64,000 nt of DNA from Poriferisodalis sp965208925 (GCF_965208925.1 NZ_OZ242364.1:3286001-3350000); one strand, 5' to 3'; counted from the stretch's first letter, positions 18,517-27,628 are shown. A program made the numbers and translations. The notes: generated by a model from the sequence alone, not told the origin.

Positions 18517-20970
18517 TCAGCCGAGTACTTCAGCTGCGGCCAGGTTGGCGATCTGGTCTGTGTTGTAGCCGAGAAACTCAGTGAGGACTTCGAAATTGTC
18601 CTCGCCGAGGCACGGTCCGCCTCGCCAGACCACCGGCGGCGTTCGGGACATGCGGGTCCGGCAGTTCTGGGTCCACATGGTGCCGCGGTGGCTCTGGGGC
18701 ACGTTGATGTGGTGCTCCCTGGCGGTGAGTTGCTTGTCATCGCAGCATCCCTGCGAGTTGTTGACCGGGTAGGCGTCGATGCCATGGGCCTGCAGCGCTT
18801 CGGCGGCCTCGACATTGGAGCGTTCCGATGTCCACGCCGAGATGGCGTCGTCGATCTCGCCGGACCTCTCCCGCCGGGCTGGCTGATTCCAGCCGGCCGC
18901 GCCGTTGCCGTTCAGCCCCACCGCTCCGGCCAATGCCGGCCAGCGGTTGTCGGTGCAAGCAATCGCCACCCACTGATCCTCGCCCGCGCTCGGGTACACG
19001 CCGTGGGGGCTCATGTGCGGGTCCTCGTTGCCGCACCGCTGCGGATCTCGGCCATTGATCGAGGCGTCCAGGATCGCCGGCGCTAGGTAGTGCAGCGCCG
19101 CCTCAGTCTGGGAGATGTCGATGTAGCAGCCGTCCCCGGTGCGGTCGCGCCGCTCCAGCGCCGCCATCAATGACGCCACGATCACGCGGGGCGCCAAGAA
19201 GTCGGTGTAGGGGCCGTACGGGCCTGCGGGGCCGCGGTCCGGCCAACCAGTGATCTCGTAGAAGCCGGCGATGGCGGCGGCCATGAACCCGTAGCCAGCG
19301 AGGCTCGAGTACGGCCCGCTCTGGCCCAGCAGCGAGCTCGACAGCATGATGATCTGCGGGTTGATCGCCGAGAAATCGTCGTAGCCAAAGCCCATGCGTG
19401 CTGCGGCGCCCGGCGCCCAGGACTCGGTGGTGATGTCGGCCCAGCGGATCAGATCCTCGACTACTTGGCGCGATTCGGGCTTGCTGAGGTCCAGGCTGAG
19501 GCTGCGCTTGCCCGCGTTGTACACGCCGTAGCCGACGCTGTTGTCAGGATGGGCTTCCTCGTCAACGAACGGGTTGACCGTGCGCATCGTGTCGGGCCGG
19601 CTCTCGGTCTCGACCTTGACCACCGTGGCGCCGTAGTCGGCCAGGATGCGCACCGCCGACGGCGTGGCGATGACCCACGAGAACTCCACCACCTTCAGGC
19701 CCGCGAGCGGCAGCTCGGCGCCGTCCGAGGCAGGGCCGTCACCTGCGGCAACTGCGGTCGCCGCGTAGGGCTGCCGGTTGGTGTCGAGGCTGCCGTTGTC
19801 GCTGCCCAGCGTGGGCACCACCAGCGTGCGCTCGGGAGCGTCGGCGCTGAAGTGCACCAGCGGACCGCAGAAGCGAGCGCTGCGCCCGCCGTCGAGTTCG
19901 ACGTCACGCCAGAAGTCGCGATCGGCGAAGTGAGGGTTGGTCAGCAGATCGCTGACCAATGCGGAAGGTGTGATGAGGATGTTCCGCTCGAAAGCTGCCG
20001 CCCACAACTCTTCGGTGGTCTTGGTGGCCAGGAAGCGGGCGTGGGTCATGAACGACTTGGCGATGATGTCCGGTGAACGCTGGCCGCTGAGCACCTCGGT
20101 CGCGACGGTCTCCCAGTCGACGGCCTGCAGCTCCTCGTCGGCGAAGCCCTCCTCGGCCTCCCACGCCACGAGCCTCTCGGTGAAGGGAGCGAAGGCAGCC
20201 CCCATCAGCGCCACGCAGATCGTGTTGCCGTCCGCGCACGGGAACAGCATCGGGACGTCGACGCCGCCGAGGCTGAGGCCGCCAGCGAGTCGATCCACCG
20301 AATTGGCATTGACACGGCTCGACAGATTCGCGGGTTGGCCGTGCGTCATGGATTCCATCGCCGAGATGTCGACGTGCTGGCCGCGGCCGCTGCGCTGCGC
20401 TTCCCGCAGCGCGATGAGCGTGGCGGCTGCCGCATCGGCCGCAGCCTGCAGGAAGCTCTGGGGTACGGCCGCAACACGCACCGGGGCACGGTCCTTGTCA
20501 CCGCTGGCGTGCAGGAAACCGCTGCCGGCCACCGCTGTCAGATCTGAGCCGGTCCACGTGCTGCGAGGCCCGGTCGAGCCGTACGGCGTGATCGAGGCAT
20601 GCACGATGGCGGGATTGACGGCGGCGAGCTCGCTGTATGCGAGGCCCAGCGACGCCATGCGGCCGACTTGCGCGTCCTCGATGAGCGCATCGGCGCCCGC
20701 CACGAGCTCCAGCAGCCGCTGCCGCCCTTCCGCCGTGGTCAGATCGGCGGTGACGCTCTGTTTGCCCTGGTTGTAAGCCCAGTGGGCCAGTGAGTGCTCG
20801 GGATCCGGCTCGTCGTCGACAAACGGGCCGGCGTGGCGGCTGTCGACCCCGCCGGGAGGTTCGACGGCGATCACCTCCGCGCCCAGGCTGGTCAGCAGGT
20901 AGCCCGCGAATTGGCTGATGCCCTCGCAGAGATCCAAGACCCGGTAGTGCTGCAACATCTCGAACTTCAC
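18517..20970 (-). CDS. Two-domain CaiB/BaiF family CoA transferase
   Basis: Class III CoA transferase that moves CoA between carboxylic acids. At 817 residues it is twice the usual length because two complete CaiB/BaiF units are fused: residues 1-400 and 420-817. Each keeps the catalytic aspartate (D201 in HVDISAMES and D618 in YIDISQTEA) and the N-terminal GAEVIAVE or GATVVKVE CoA-site motif. The start is GTG 20970, or ATG 20958 if the GAGGGG upstream is used; both are in frame. It is near an enoyl-CoA hydratase and a MaoC pair, which suggests acyl-CoA catabolism. The substrate is unknown. Confidence 0.88.
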   Translation of the reverse strand: MKFEMLQHYRVLDLCEGISQFAGYLLTSLGAEVIAVEPPGGVDSRHAGPFVDDEPDPEHSLAHWAYNQGKQSVTADLTTAEGRQRLLELVAGADALIEDAQVGRMASLGLAYSELAAVNPAIVHASITPYGSTGPRSTWTGSDLTAVAGSGFLHASGDKDRAPVRVAAVPQSFLQAAADAAAATLIALREAQRSGRGQHVDISAMESMTHGQPANLSSRVNANSVDRLAGGLSLGGVDVPMLFPCADGNTICVALMGAAFAPFTERLVAWEAEEGFADEELQAVDWETVATEVLSGQRSPDIIAKSFMTHARFLATKTTEELWAAAFERNILITPSALVSDLLTNPHFADRDFWRDVELDGGRSARFCGPLVHFSADAPERTLVVPTLGSDNGSLDTNRQPYAATAVAAGDGPASDGAELPLAGLKVVEFSWVIATPSAVRILADYGATVVKVETESRPDTMRTVNPFVDEEAHPDNSVGYGVYNAGKRSLSLDLSKPESRQVVEDLIRWADITTESWAPGAAARMGFGYDDFSAINPQIIMLSSSLLGQSGPYSSLAGYGFMAAAIAGFYEITGWPDRGPAGPYGPYTDFLAPRVIVASLMAALERRDRTGDGCYIDISQTEAALHYLAPAILDASINGRDPQRCGNEDPHMSPHGVYPSAGEDQWVAIACTDNRWPALAGAVGLNGNGAAGWNQPARRERSGEIDDAISAWTSERSNVEAAEALQAHGIDAYPVNNSQGCCDDKQLTAREHHINVPQSHRGTMWTQNCRTRMSRTPPVVWRGGPCLGEDNFEVLTEFLGYNTDQIANLAAAEVLG

Positions 20971-21129
20971 CCCTCATCTGCGCCGGCTCGACGCACGGCG
21001 TGGGGCTGATTCTTCCCTGTACGCGCATGCCATGCGAACCGACGCGCTCTGAGAACGTGCGACGCAGTGCCGAACAACAGAACTTCGGCGAGACTGCCGG
21101 AGCTGTTGGGCCGAGGCAGGGAGGACCGG

Positions 21130-21597
21130 ATGGTGTCGATCGCGACCGACCGCATTGTGGAGCGTGCAGAGCTGCAGGAGTTCGTGCGGGAACGGCATCA
21201 CGGCGTGCTGCTGACGCTGCGGCGGGACGGTCGCCCGCAGGCATCGCTGGTCACCATGGGACTCGACGAGGCCGGCGATGCGGTACTCGTCAGCAGCTAC
21301 CCCGACCGGGCCAAGTCGCTCAACCTGCGACGCAACGCCCAGGCATGGGTGATCGTCATGTCAGACGCGTGGAACGGCGAGTGGGTCCAGCTCGAGTGCC
21401 GCGGCGAGGTCGAGGACCTGCCCGACGCAATGGACGGCCTCGTCGAGTACTTCCGGGTGATCAGCGGCGAGCATGCCGATTGGGACGAGTACCGCGAAGC
21501 GATGACCCGTCAGGACAAGGTGCTGCTGCGCCTGCACATCGAGAGCTGGGGGCCAATCTCCAAAGGCGGCTTTCCCGCCCGCCTCGCCAGCGAGTAG
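21130..21597 (+). CDS. PPOX-class (FMN/F420 split-barrel) oxidoreductase
   Basis: Protein of 155 residues from ATG 21130, preceded by AGGGAGGA four bases upstream. The core GVLLTLRRDGRPQASLVTM and the later SYPDRAKSLNLRRNAQAWV segment match the pyridoxamine-oxidase-like split-barrel family, in which actinobacterial members bind F420 or FMN. The GGFPARLASE end resembles the F420-dependent group. The substrate is unknown. It is convergent with the MmcQ/YjbR gene and divergent from the CoA transferase. Confidence 0.75.
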   Translation: MVSIATDRIVERAELQEFVRERHHGVLLTLRRDGRPQASLVTMGLDEAGDAVLVSSYPDRAKSLNLRRNAQAWVIVMSDAWNGEWVQLECRGEVEDLPDAMDGLVEYFRVISGEHADWDEYREAMTRQDKVLLRLHIESWGPISKGGFPARLASE

Positions 21598-21622
21598 CAG
21601 TCCTCCCCAGACGCCCGCTGTC

Positions 21623-21991
21623 TCAGTCGCCGTCGAGTTGGCGAAGGAGGGTCGGGGGTGCTTTGGTGCGGTAGCTCTCCTCCAGCCATTCGGCGAGGTC
21701 GTCGAGATCCACATCCGCCAGCCGGACGAGCACGCTGCCATAGCCGTCGTAGTGCGGCACCGTGAACAGCACCTCGGGATGGTTCTCGAGCAGCACTGCC
21801 TTCATCTCGAGGTCGCAGAACAGCACCAGCACCTCGGTGTCGAAGACCTGATCGCGGCGATGCTCGCGCTCGCCCCACATCCGGCAGAAGCCCTTCTTGC
21901 GGACCTTGAGCGCTGGCGTCCCGTAGGACGTCGACTCCACGACATCAGGCAGCTCCATCCCGAGCCTGCGTACGTCTTCGAACGTCGCCAT
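21623..21991 (-). CDS. MmcQ/YjbR family protein
   Basis: Protein of 122 residues with the family's opening (LPDVVESTSYGTPALKVRKKGF) and the later HPEVLFTVPHYDGYGSVLVRL stretch. The fold is described as CyaY-like, and members have been proposed to bind DNA, but the role is unproven. It lies on the minus strand just upstream of the PPOX convergent junction and 15 bases after the enoyl-CoA hydratase start region's gene order (its own start precedes that gene's stop at 22007). No membrane or signal segment is present. Confidence 0.8.
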   Translation of the reverse strand: MATFEDVRRLGMELPDVVESTSYGTPALKVRKKGFCRMWGEREHRRDQVFDTEVLVLFCDLEMKAVLLENHPEVLFTVPHYDGYGSVLVRLADVDLDDLAEWLEESYRTKAPPTLLRQLDGD

Positions 21992-22006
21992 AGCTGCGCG
22001 TCCGCC

Positions 22007-22795
22007 TCAGCGGGCTTGCCAGTCGGGTGTGCGACGTTCGAGAAAGGCGCTGGCGCCCTCGGCGTGGTCGGCGGTGGTCTTGAGGACGCTCTGACCGAGA
22101 CGCTCTAGGCGCCGACCGGTCTCGTGGTCGACGTCGGTGCAGGTGTTCAGCACGGTCTTGGCCATGCCGAGTGCCAGCGGCGCGAAGGCCTCCATCTCCG
22201 AAGCGAGCTCCAGCGCCACGTCCACGGCTCCGCCCTCAGGTGCCACTTCGGTGGCGAGGCCCATCGCCTTGGCGTCATCGGCGCCCACGTTGCGCGACAG
22301 CATGACGAGCTCCTTGGCCCGGCCCAAGCCCACGTAATGCACCAGGCGGGAGCAACCGCCCGAGCCGGGAATAAGCCCCACCTTGGCTTCGGGCATGACG
22401 AAACGGGCATTCTCGGCAACCACCCGGAAGTCACACGACAGCGCCAGCTCGAACCCGCCACCCGCTGCAACGCCATTCACTGCGGCGATGACGGGCACTT
22501 CGAGCGCCTCGATCAGGTCGAACACCGAGTGAATGCCACGAGCCACCGCGCGGAAGCCCCGGGTCCCCATTTCGGTCAAATCGCCCATCTCTGAGACGTC
22601 TTCGCCGGCAGAGAACGCCCTGCCAGCGCCCGTGATGATGAGCGCCCGGACATCGCTCGCCATCGCCGTGTCCTCCACGGCGTCTCGCATCTCGGCTCGC
22701 ATGGCGGCATTCCACGCATTGAACTTCTGGGGCCGGTTCAGCGTCAGGATCCGGACACCGTCGCGGTCTTCGCTCAGCAAGTGCTCGTAGCTCAT
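22007..22795 (-). CDS. Enoyl-CoA hydratase/isomerase (crotonase family)
   Basis: Hydrates 2-enoyl-CoA or catalyses a related crotonase reaction, 262 residues. The oxyanion-hole segments are AFSAGEDVSEM and the glycine run in AAGGGFELALSCD. Both catalytic glutamates of classic hydratases are present, in GGGFELA and in MPEAKVGLIPG, so hydration is plausible. ATG 22795 has GGGAG five bases upstream. It lies 22 bases after the MaoC gene on the same strand, so the two probably share a transcript and a substrate family. Confidence 0.9.
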   Translation of the reverse strand: MSYEHLLSEDRDGVRILTLNRPQKFNAWNAAMRAEMRDAVEDTAMASDVRALIITGAGRAFSAGEDVSEMGDLTEMGTRGFRAVARGIHSVFDLIEALEVPVIAAVNGVAAGGGFELALSCDFRVVAENARFVMPEAKVGLIPGSGGCSRLVHYVGLGRAKELVMLSRNVGADDAKAMGLATEVAPEGGAVDVALELASEMEAFAPLALGMAKTVLNTCTDVDHETGRRLERLGQSVLKTTADHAEGASAFLERRTPDWQAR

Positions 22796-22817
22796 GGGCT
22801 CTCCCTTGTCGTGGGGG

Positions 22818-23195
22818 TCACTCGTCGGGGTCGCCGCGCATCACCACGATGCCGGTGGCGACCACGTCGCCCCGCTGGTTGCGCAGCTCCACGCCCCGGT
22901 CCAGCTCTCCGAAACTCACGGGCGACACCGTCACCTCGTCGCCGGGGAAGACCGGTCCGCGCAGCCGGATGTCGAGATTCAGGATCGCATCGGCACCGAA
23001 CTGCGCGATGAGGGCGTTGAGCGCGATTGCGGTGGTGTGCGAGGCCTGCACCACCACATCGGGCAGCCCGGCCTTGGCCGCGAACTCGGGGTCGGTGTGC
23101 ACCGGGTTGGGGTCACTCACGCCGTCGACGAAGCTGCGCATGGCCTCCCTCGTCATGACGGGCGCGGTCGTCGGCGTCAAATCCAGCTCAGTCAT
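22818..23195 (-). CDS. MaoC-like dehydratase, catalytic half
   Basis: Hot-dog-fold (R)-specific hydratase/dehydratase subunit of 125 residues. The hydratase-2 motif is visible as SDPNPVHTD near residues 27-35, with the catalytic Asp and His. Its start overlaps the stop of the upstream MaoC-like gene by four bases (ATGA), so the two products are very likely made together and form a heterodimer, as in mycobacterial HadAB. The substrate could be a sterol-side-chain or fatty acyl-CoA. Confidence 0.85.
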   Translation of the reverse strand: MTELDLTPTTAPVMTREAMRSFVDGVSDPNPVHTDPEFAAKAGLPDVVVQASHTTAIALNALIAQFGADAILNLDIRLRGPVFPGDEVTVSPVSFGELDRGVELRNQRGDVVATGIVVMRGDPDE

Positions 23196-23641
23196 GACGC
23201 AGACTCCCCCGACTCGGCGTCGTCGCTAGTGGCCGCAGGCTGCGCCGGCTCCGCGGGCGGCTTTCGCTCCACGAACACCGTCCGCTGCCGCTGGATCAGC
23301 TCGCCATCAGCGCCTCGATACTCCGACAGCACCGTCGCCAGGTGCAGCGTGCCTTTGTCGATGATGTCCTCCACCGACACCACCACTGAGACCCGTTCGC
23401 CCGGGCGGAACGAGCGGTGCCATTCGAACGACTGGCCACCGGCCAGACCCCGCTCAAGGCTGAGATCGATGGGCCCGACCACCGAGTCGCCGCCGCCCAC
23501 CGTCGGCCCGAAGAACGGCAGCCGCAGCGCCACTTCGGTGGCGTCAGGCGTACCCAGCGCATCGACCAGCATCGCCACTGACTCGGGTTCCACCACCACC
23601 TCGGTTTCGACCAGCACTTGGCCCAGTGTCTCCAGGTTCAC
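23192..23641 (-). CDS. MaoC-like dehydratase, N-terminal non-catalytic half
   Basis: Protein of 149 residues with the hot-dog core (ALRLPFFGPTVGGGDSVVG and GGQSFEWHRSFRPGERVSV) found in the substrate-binding, non-catalytic half of two-domain or split MaoC enzymes. It lacks the D-x-N-P-x-H motif that its partner gene carries. The last 25 residues are Ala/Glu/Ser-rich and probably disordered. GTG 23641 has GAGG seven bases upstream. Overlap with the next gene supports a HadA-HadB-like pair. Confidence 0.8.
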   Translation of the reverse strand: MNLETLGQVLVETEVVVEPESVAMLVDALGTPDATEVALRLPFFGPTVGGGDSVVGPIDLSLERGLAGGQSFEWHRSFRPGERVSVVVSVEDIIDKGTLHLATVLSEYRGADGELIQRQRTVFVERKPPAEPAQPAATSDDAESGESAS

Positions 23642-23678
23642 CCCGACACCTCGCTACACGCGGTCCCGCTCGACACGC

Positions 23679-23972
23679 TCAGTTCGAGCTCAGCAGCTGC
23701 CAGACCGCCACGAGCAGGTCCTGGTCGTCGCCGGCTGACGGCGGATCGGATGCCGGTCGCATGTCCCAGCCGTAGGGCTTGTTGATCACGTGGATGCGCG
23801 GCTCTGGCGTCGATTTGTCGCCCCGGTCGAACGCGCCGATGACGAGCGTGTGCTCTCCCTCTGCCACCCAGAAGCACTCCCAGTGCGCAGACGAGGACGT
23901 CTCGATGAATGCCACCTCCGGCGCGGGCCGCGTCACCCGGACAGCAAGTCCGCCCGCGGCTGCAGGATCCAT
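23679..23972 (-). CDS. Small hypothetical protein
   Basis: A reading frame of about 97 residues from ATG 23972, possibly starting further upstream at a GTG. I do not recognise a family. The middle is rich in hydrophobic and aromatic residues (HWECFWVAEGEHTLVIGAF), with conserved-looking HVINKPYGWDMRP, so it looks like a folded small domain and not random translation. It lies between the PaaA-like gene and the MaoC pair on the same strand. No strong ribosome binding site is visible, so start and even existence are uncertain. Confidence 0.4.
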   Translation of the reverse strand: MDPAAAGGLAVRVTRPAPEVAFIETSSSAHWECFWVAEGEHTLVIGAFDRGDKSTPEPRIHVINKPYGWDMRPASDPPSAGDDQDLLVAVWQLLSSN

Positions 23973-24079
23973 AGAGGACGCGTCGGCAGGTGAACCTTCT
24001 CGCTGTCGCACCACTTGTTTCCCGCTCTTGTTCGCTTCGCTCACGGGCCGCTCGGGCCACGGCTTCGCCTCTTGGCCGG

Positions 24080-24817
24080 CTAGAGGAACCGGCGGTTCAA
24101 CCGGTTCGGCGGCACCTCGATCCCGAGCTCGTCGAGCAACGGCCTCGTGTCGGCGATGTACTGCCGGCGGAGGTCGGCGTTGTTCTTCTTCCGCAAGCCC
24201 CATCGCACGTACGCGTCGCCGAAGTCGGAGTCGGACCGGCCGAACATGTCCAGCGCCGCCGGCCACCAGAAGTGGATCTTCTCGTTCGCCTCGGCGAGCC
24301 CCTCGGGGGTCTTGCAGATCAGCCGCAGGTTCCGCAGACCGAGCGTGCAGTGGAACAGCTCCTCCTTGTGCACCCGCGTTGCGATGTCGAGCAGGGGTTT
24401 GTAGGGCACGCCGTCCCAGGTCTCGCCGATATAGACGCCCACCCGGTCGATGAGCGCATGGAAGTACGACAGGTCGCAGAATGTCTCCATCGGGTGCCGG
24501 AACGCGTACTGCTCGATCGGACGGTCGACATGGTCGACACCCAAGCCGGCCAGGATCTGGGCATTGATGATCCCGTGCTCCACTTCCTGCTGCATGAGCT
24601 TGACCAGCAGCCCCTTGGTGGCTTCGTCGGGCGCGAAGCGCAGGCAGCGGTCCCACAGCTTGGTGAGCAGGTCGGTGTAGTGCGGGTTCGCGCTGTTCTC
24701 GACGTGATAGCTCAGCATCCGCACGAGCAGCTCATGGAACTCGGCGGGAATGTCGGCGTCACCCTCGTTCCAGATCCGCTGCGACACTGAGGTCCGTTCC
24801 AGCGTTGTGGTGCTCAT
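24080..24817 (-). CDS. Ferritin-like diiron protein of the phenylacetic acid catabolic (PaaA/PaaC) family
   Basis: Protein of 245 residues with two carboxylate-bridged iron motifs in the helical ferritin-like fold: QQEVEHGI and KEELFHCTLG (both ExxH). First-half acidic ligands lie in the DEATKGLLVKLM region. This resembles PF05138, which includes the phenylacetyl-CoA epoxidase subunits. The rest of a paa cluster (paaB, paaD, paaE, paaK) is absent from the window, so the actual substrate is open; a stand-alone diiron oxidase or an RNA-modifying enzyme of the MiaE type are alternatives. Its nearest neighbours are acyl-CoA genes. Confidence 0.7.
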   Translation of the reverse strand: MSTTTLERTSVSQRIWNEGDADIPAEFHELLVRMLSYHVENSANPHYTDLLTKLWDRCLRFAPDEATKGLLVKLMQQEVEHGIINAQILAGLGVDHVDRPIEQYAFRHPMETFCDLSYFHALIDRVGVYIGETWDGVPYKPLLDIATRVHKEELFHCTLGLRNLRLICKTPEGLAEANEKIHFWWPAALDMFGRSDSDFGDAYVRWGLRKKNNADLRRQYIADTRPLLDELGIEVPPNRLNRRFL

Positions 24818-24834
24818 AGTGCTTCCGAGAGTAC

Positions 24835-26727
24835 TCAGCCAGGCCTCTCAGCGTCGCTCTCGGCTCCGAGATACGCAGCCCGCACGGCGGGGTCGGCCTG
24901 CACCTCGTCGGGCGTGCCGACACTGATCACCTGGCCCTGATCGAGCACGTAGATGCGATCGCTGATGCCAGTGATGAAGTTGAGATCGTGGTCGATCACC
25001 AGCACGCCCGCATCCACCGCAGCGGCCATATGCCGGATGCGCCCGATCATCTCTGCCGACTCGGCGTCGCTCATGCCGCTGGTGGGTTCGTCCAGCAGCA
25101 GGTAGGCCGGCGCCATGGCGGCCGCTCGGGCCAGCTCCAGTCTCCGCGCACTGCCGTAGTCGAGCTCGCGGGCGCGGCGATCGCGCACGTCCCAGAGTCC
25201 GGCTTCAGCGACGAGCGCATCGACCGGGGGGTGGCTTCCCGGTCGGTGCTGGGCGGCGACTCGAGCAGCAAGCTCCACGTTCTGGCGCACGGTCAATGCG
25301 CCGAACAACCGCAGGTTCTGGAACGTACGCAGCAGGCCGGCGCGGGCGATGTCGTGGCTCGGCGCACCGGTCAGCTCTCGCTCGCCCAGTTTGAACCAGC
25401 CTGCTGATGGCTCGACGATGCCGGTGATCACGTTGACCAGCGTCGTCTTGCCGGCGCCGTTGGGGCCGATCAAGCCCACCACCTCGTCGTGCGCAACGGA
25501 GAGCCCCGCTCCGTCGAGCGCCCGGAAGCCGCCGAAGTCGACAGCGAGATCGTGCACCTCGAGGGCTGCACCCTCGCGCTCCACGTCGGCGTGCAAGCCC
25601 ACGGGCGCTACTTCCGCCAGCGGCTCGGGTCGCTCTTCGGATTTACGGCGATGCCACAGACGCCACAGCCAGCCGTCCAGCTCCCAATCCCCCAGCAGCC
25701 CGTCGGAGCGGAAGATCATGAAACCGAGCATCGCCAGGCCCAGGAAGACGGTCTGCAGGTTCTCGCGGAAGACCCAGTCGAGCGGCGCCGCATCGAGACC
25801 GAGCCCGAACACCTCGAAACCGTCCTGCCCGAGGCGGCGGGCCAATTCGCGCCCGACCGTCATCACTGCGACGCCGACGAGCGCACCGGTGACGCTGTTG
25901 CGGCCGCCTACGATCAGCATGGCCAGCGTGAGCAGCGTGTAGTTGAAGAAGAAATCGTCGGGCAGGATCGAGCCGTTCTCGTACACGCGCAGTGACGAAC
26001 CGACGCTCACCACTACTACGGAGATGAGCAGTGCGGCGGTCTGCTGAACGAGCGGGTTCACACCCATGGCGCGTGCGGCCAGATTGTCTTCACGAGCGGC
26101 AACGGCCAGCTTGCCGCTGCGGCTCTGGGCGAAGAGCCTTGCCAGGATCAATGCGCCCAGCAGACACAGGTAGATCGGGAGCCTGCTGTCGAGCGCGGCC
26201 CCCACCTTGAAGGTGAGACCTGCACGGTTGCCGCCGGTCAGGTCCGGCCAGTTGCGCGCCACCTCATGGGTGACGAACAGCAGTGCCAGGGTGATGACGG
26301 TGGCCGCCACGGCGCCCGACTCCGCACCCGAGCGCGCCAATCCGATGCCCACCACGAGCGCCACCAGTACGGTCACCCCGATGGCCACAGCAACGGCCAG
26401 CGCCGGGTTCAGCAGCACATCGTTCAAGCCGAACGGTGCGTCGGGGATCCGCTTGAGCTTCTCTTCAGGGCTGATGGCGAAGACCGCGAAGGCGTAGCCG
26501 GCGATCGCACCGAAGCCGATGTGGCCGAACGACAGCACACCGGTGTTGCCGACGTAGATCTGGATGCCGAGCACGATGATGGCGTCGATCAGCATCACCG
26601 TCACCAGGCGCTCGGCGGCCCGGCCTTGGAAGCTCTCGTAGATGAGGCCGCCGGCCAGAAAGACGGCGAAGAGCAGGGCGCATCCGGCTATGGGGAAGCC
26701 GACGTCACGTCCGGGGCGCGGGAACAT
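24835..26727 (-). CDS. Branched-chain-type ABC transporter, fused permease (LivM) and ATPase (LivG)
   Basis: Inner-membrane permease and cytoplasmic ATPase in one chain of 630 residues. Residues 1-345 are hydrophobic LivM-like sequence with the TGVLSFGHIGFGAIAGYA signature. A charged linker (about 355-385) leads to the ATPase: Walker A GPNGAGKT at 421-428, an LDYGSARRLELARA signature in place of LSGGQ, and Walker B LLLDEPTSGM. It is the last gene of livK-livF-livH-livMG, starting 14 bases after livH ends. Transporters of this class carry branched-chain amino acids but also urea, amides and aromatic compounds; the neighbouring ligase genes suggest an amine or amide. Confidence 0.92.
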   Translation of the reverse strand: MFPRPGRDVGFPIAGCALLFAVFLAGGLIYESFQGRAAERLVTVMLIDAIIVLGIQIYVGNTGVLSFGHIGFGAIAGYAFAVFAISPEEKLKRIPDAPFGLNDVLLNPALAVAVAIGVTVLVALVVGIGLARSGAESGAVAATVITLALLFVTHEVARNWPDLTGGNRAGLTFKVGAALDSRLPIYLCLLGALILARLFAQSRSGKLAVAAREDNLAARAMGVNPLVQQTAALLISVVVVSVGSSLRVYENGSILPDDFFFNYTLLTLAMLIVGGRNSVTGALVGVAVMTVGRELARRLGQDGFEVFGLGLDAAPLDWVFRENLQTVFLGLAMLGFMIFRSDGLLGDWELDGWLWRLWHRRKSEERPEPLAEVAPVGLHADVEREGAALEVHDLAVDFGGFRALDGAGLSVAHDEVVGLIGPNGAGKTTLVNVITGIVEPSAGWFKLGERELTGAPSHDIARAGLLRTFQNLRLFGALTVRQNVELAARVAAQHRPGSHPPVDALVAEAGLWDVRDRRARELDYGSARRLELARAAAMAPAYLLLDEPTSGMSDAESAEMIGRIRHMAAAVDAGVLVIDHDLNFITGISDRIYVLDQGQVISVGTPDEVQADPAVRAAYLGAESDAERPG

Positions 26728-26740
26728 CAGATCGGCTCGA

Positions 26741-27628
26741 TCACACCCGCACGGCGTGCTTGACGGTGACCAGGCCCTGCGGCCTGAAGATGAACAGCAG
26801 GGCGATCAGCAGGAACACCACGCCTTCGGTGAGGCTGGCGATGCTGTCGGGCAGGCGTGAGCGCAGCAGCACTTCCGCAAGCCCCAGCACCAGCCCGCCG
26901 ATCACCGCTCCCCGGAGGCTGCCGAGACCGCCGATCAGCGCCGCCAGGACGCCTTTGAGCATGGGTGTGATGCCGGCGCTGGGACTGATGCTGCCGGCTC
27001 GCATCAGCCAGAACACTCCGGCGATGCCCGCCAGCAGACCCGACAGGGCGAACGCCCCGCGAATCACGGTGTCGGAACGCACACCCATCAGCCGGGCAGT
27101 GTCGAAATCGGCGGCAGCCGCCCGCAATGACAGCCCGAACATGGTCCGTTGCAGCAACAGCGTCGTGCCGATGAGCGTGAGGACCGTCACGACGATGACG
27201 ACGGTGTCGTACACCTCGATGTTCAGCGGGCCGACCGAGTAGGTGTTGGTGACCCACGACGGCCGGTCGAACGGCTTGACGGACGCCGACACGTACAGCA
27301 GGAAGATGGCGGAGATCACGAAGTGGACGCCGAACGACGTGAGCAGCAGCGTGAAGTCGGAGCTGCCCCGCACTCGCGAGAAGGCGACCCGCTCGATGGC
27401 CAGTGACGTCAGCACCGCGCTCAGCACGATGAGCGGTGTCACGATGTACCAGGACCAGCCCGCGCCGAGGGTCCACAGCGCGACGTAGCCGCCGACGGTG
27501 ATGAGCTCGCCGTGGGCGAAGTTCAGCAGGTGCATGACGCCGAAAACGACCGCTACGCCCAGAGCCAGCAGCGCATAGATGCTGCCCCGGCCGAGGCCGT
27601 CGATGAGGTTCTGCGCGAGCTCAGTCAC
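26741..27628 (-). CDS. livH: Branched-chain-type ABC transporter permease (LivH)
   Basis: Membrane permease of 295 residues with about eight hydrophobic segments. The LivH opening (GRGSIYALLALGVAVVFGVM) and HLLNFAHGEL motif are clear. The start is GTG 27628: it overlaps the livF stop as GTGA, so translation is coupled, and GGGAGG lies nine bases upstream. A longer open frame exists upstream but covers livF. It pairs with the LivM half of the next gene to form the membrane channel. Confidence 0.93.
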   Translation of the reverse strand: MTELAQNLIDGLGRGSIYALLALGVAVVFGVMHLLNFAHGELITVGGYVALWTLGAGWSWYIVTPLIVLSAVLTSLAIERVAFSRVRGSSDFTLLLTSFGVHFVISAIFLLYVSASVKPFDRPSWVTNTYSVGPLNIEVYDTVVIVVTVLTLIGTTLLLQRTMFGLSLRAAAADFDTARLMGVRSDTVIRGAFALSGLLAGIAGVFWLMRAGSISPSAGITPMLKGVLAALIGGLGSLRGAVIGGLVLGLAEVLLRSRLPDSIASLTEGVVFLLIALLFIFRPQGLVTVKHAVRV

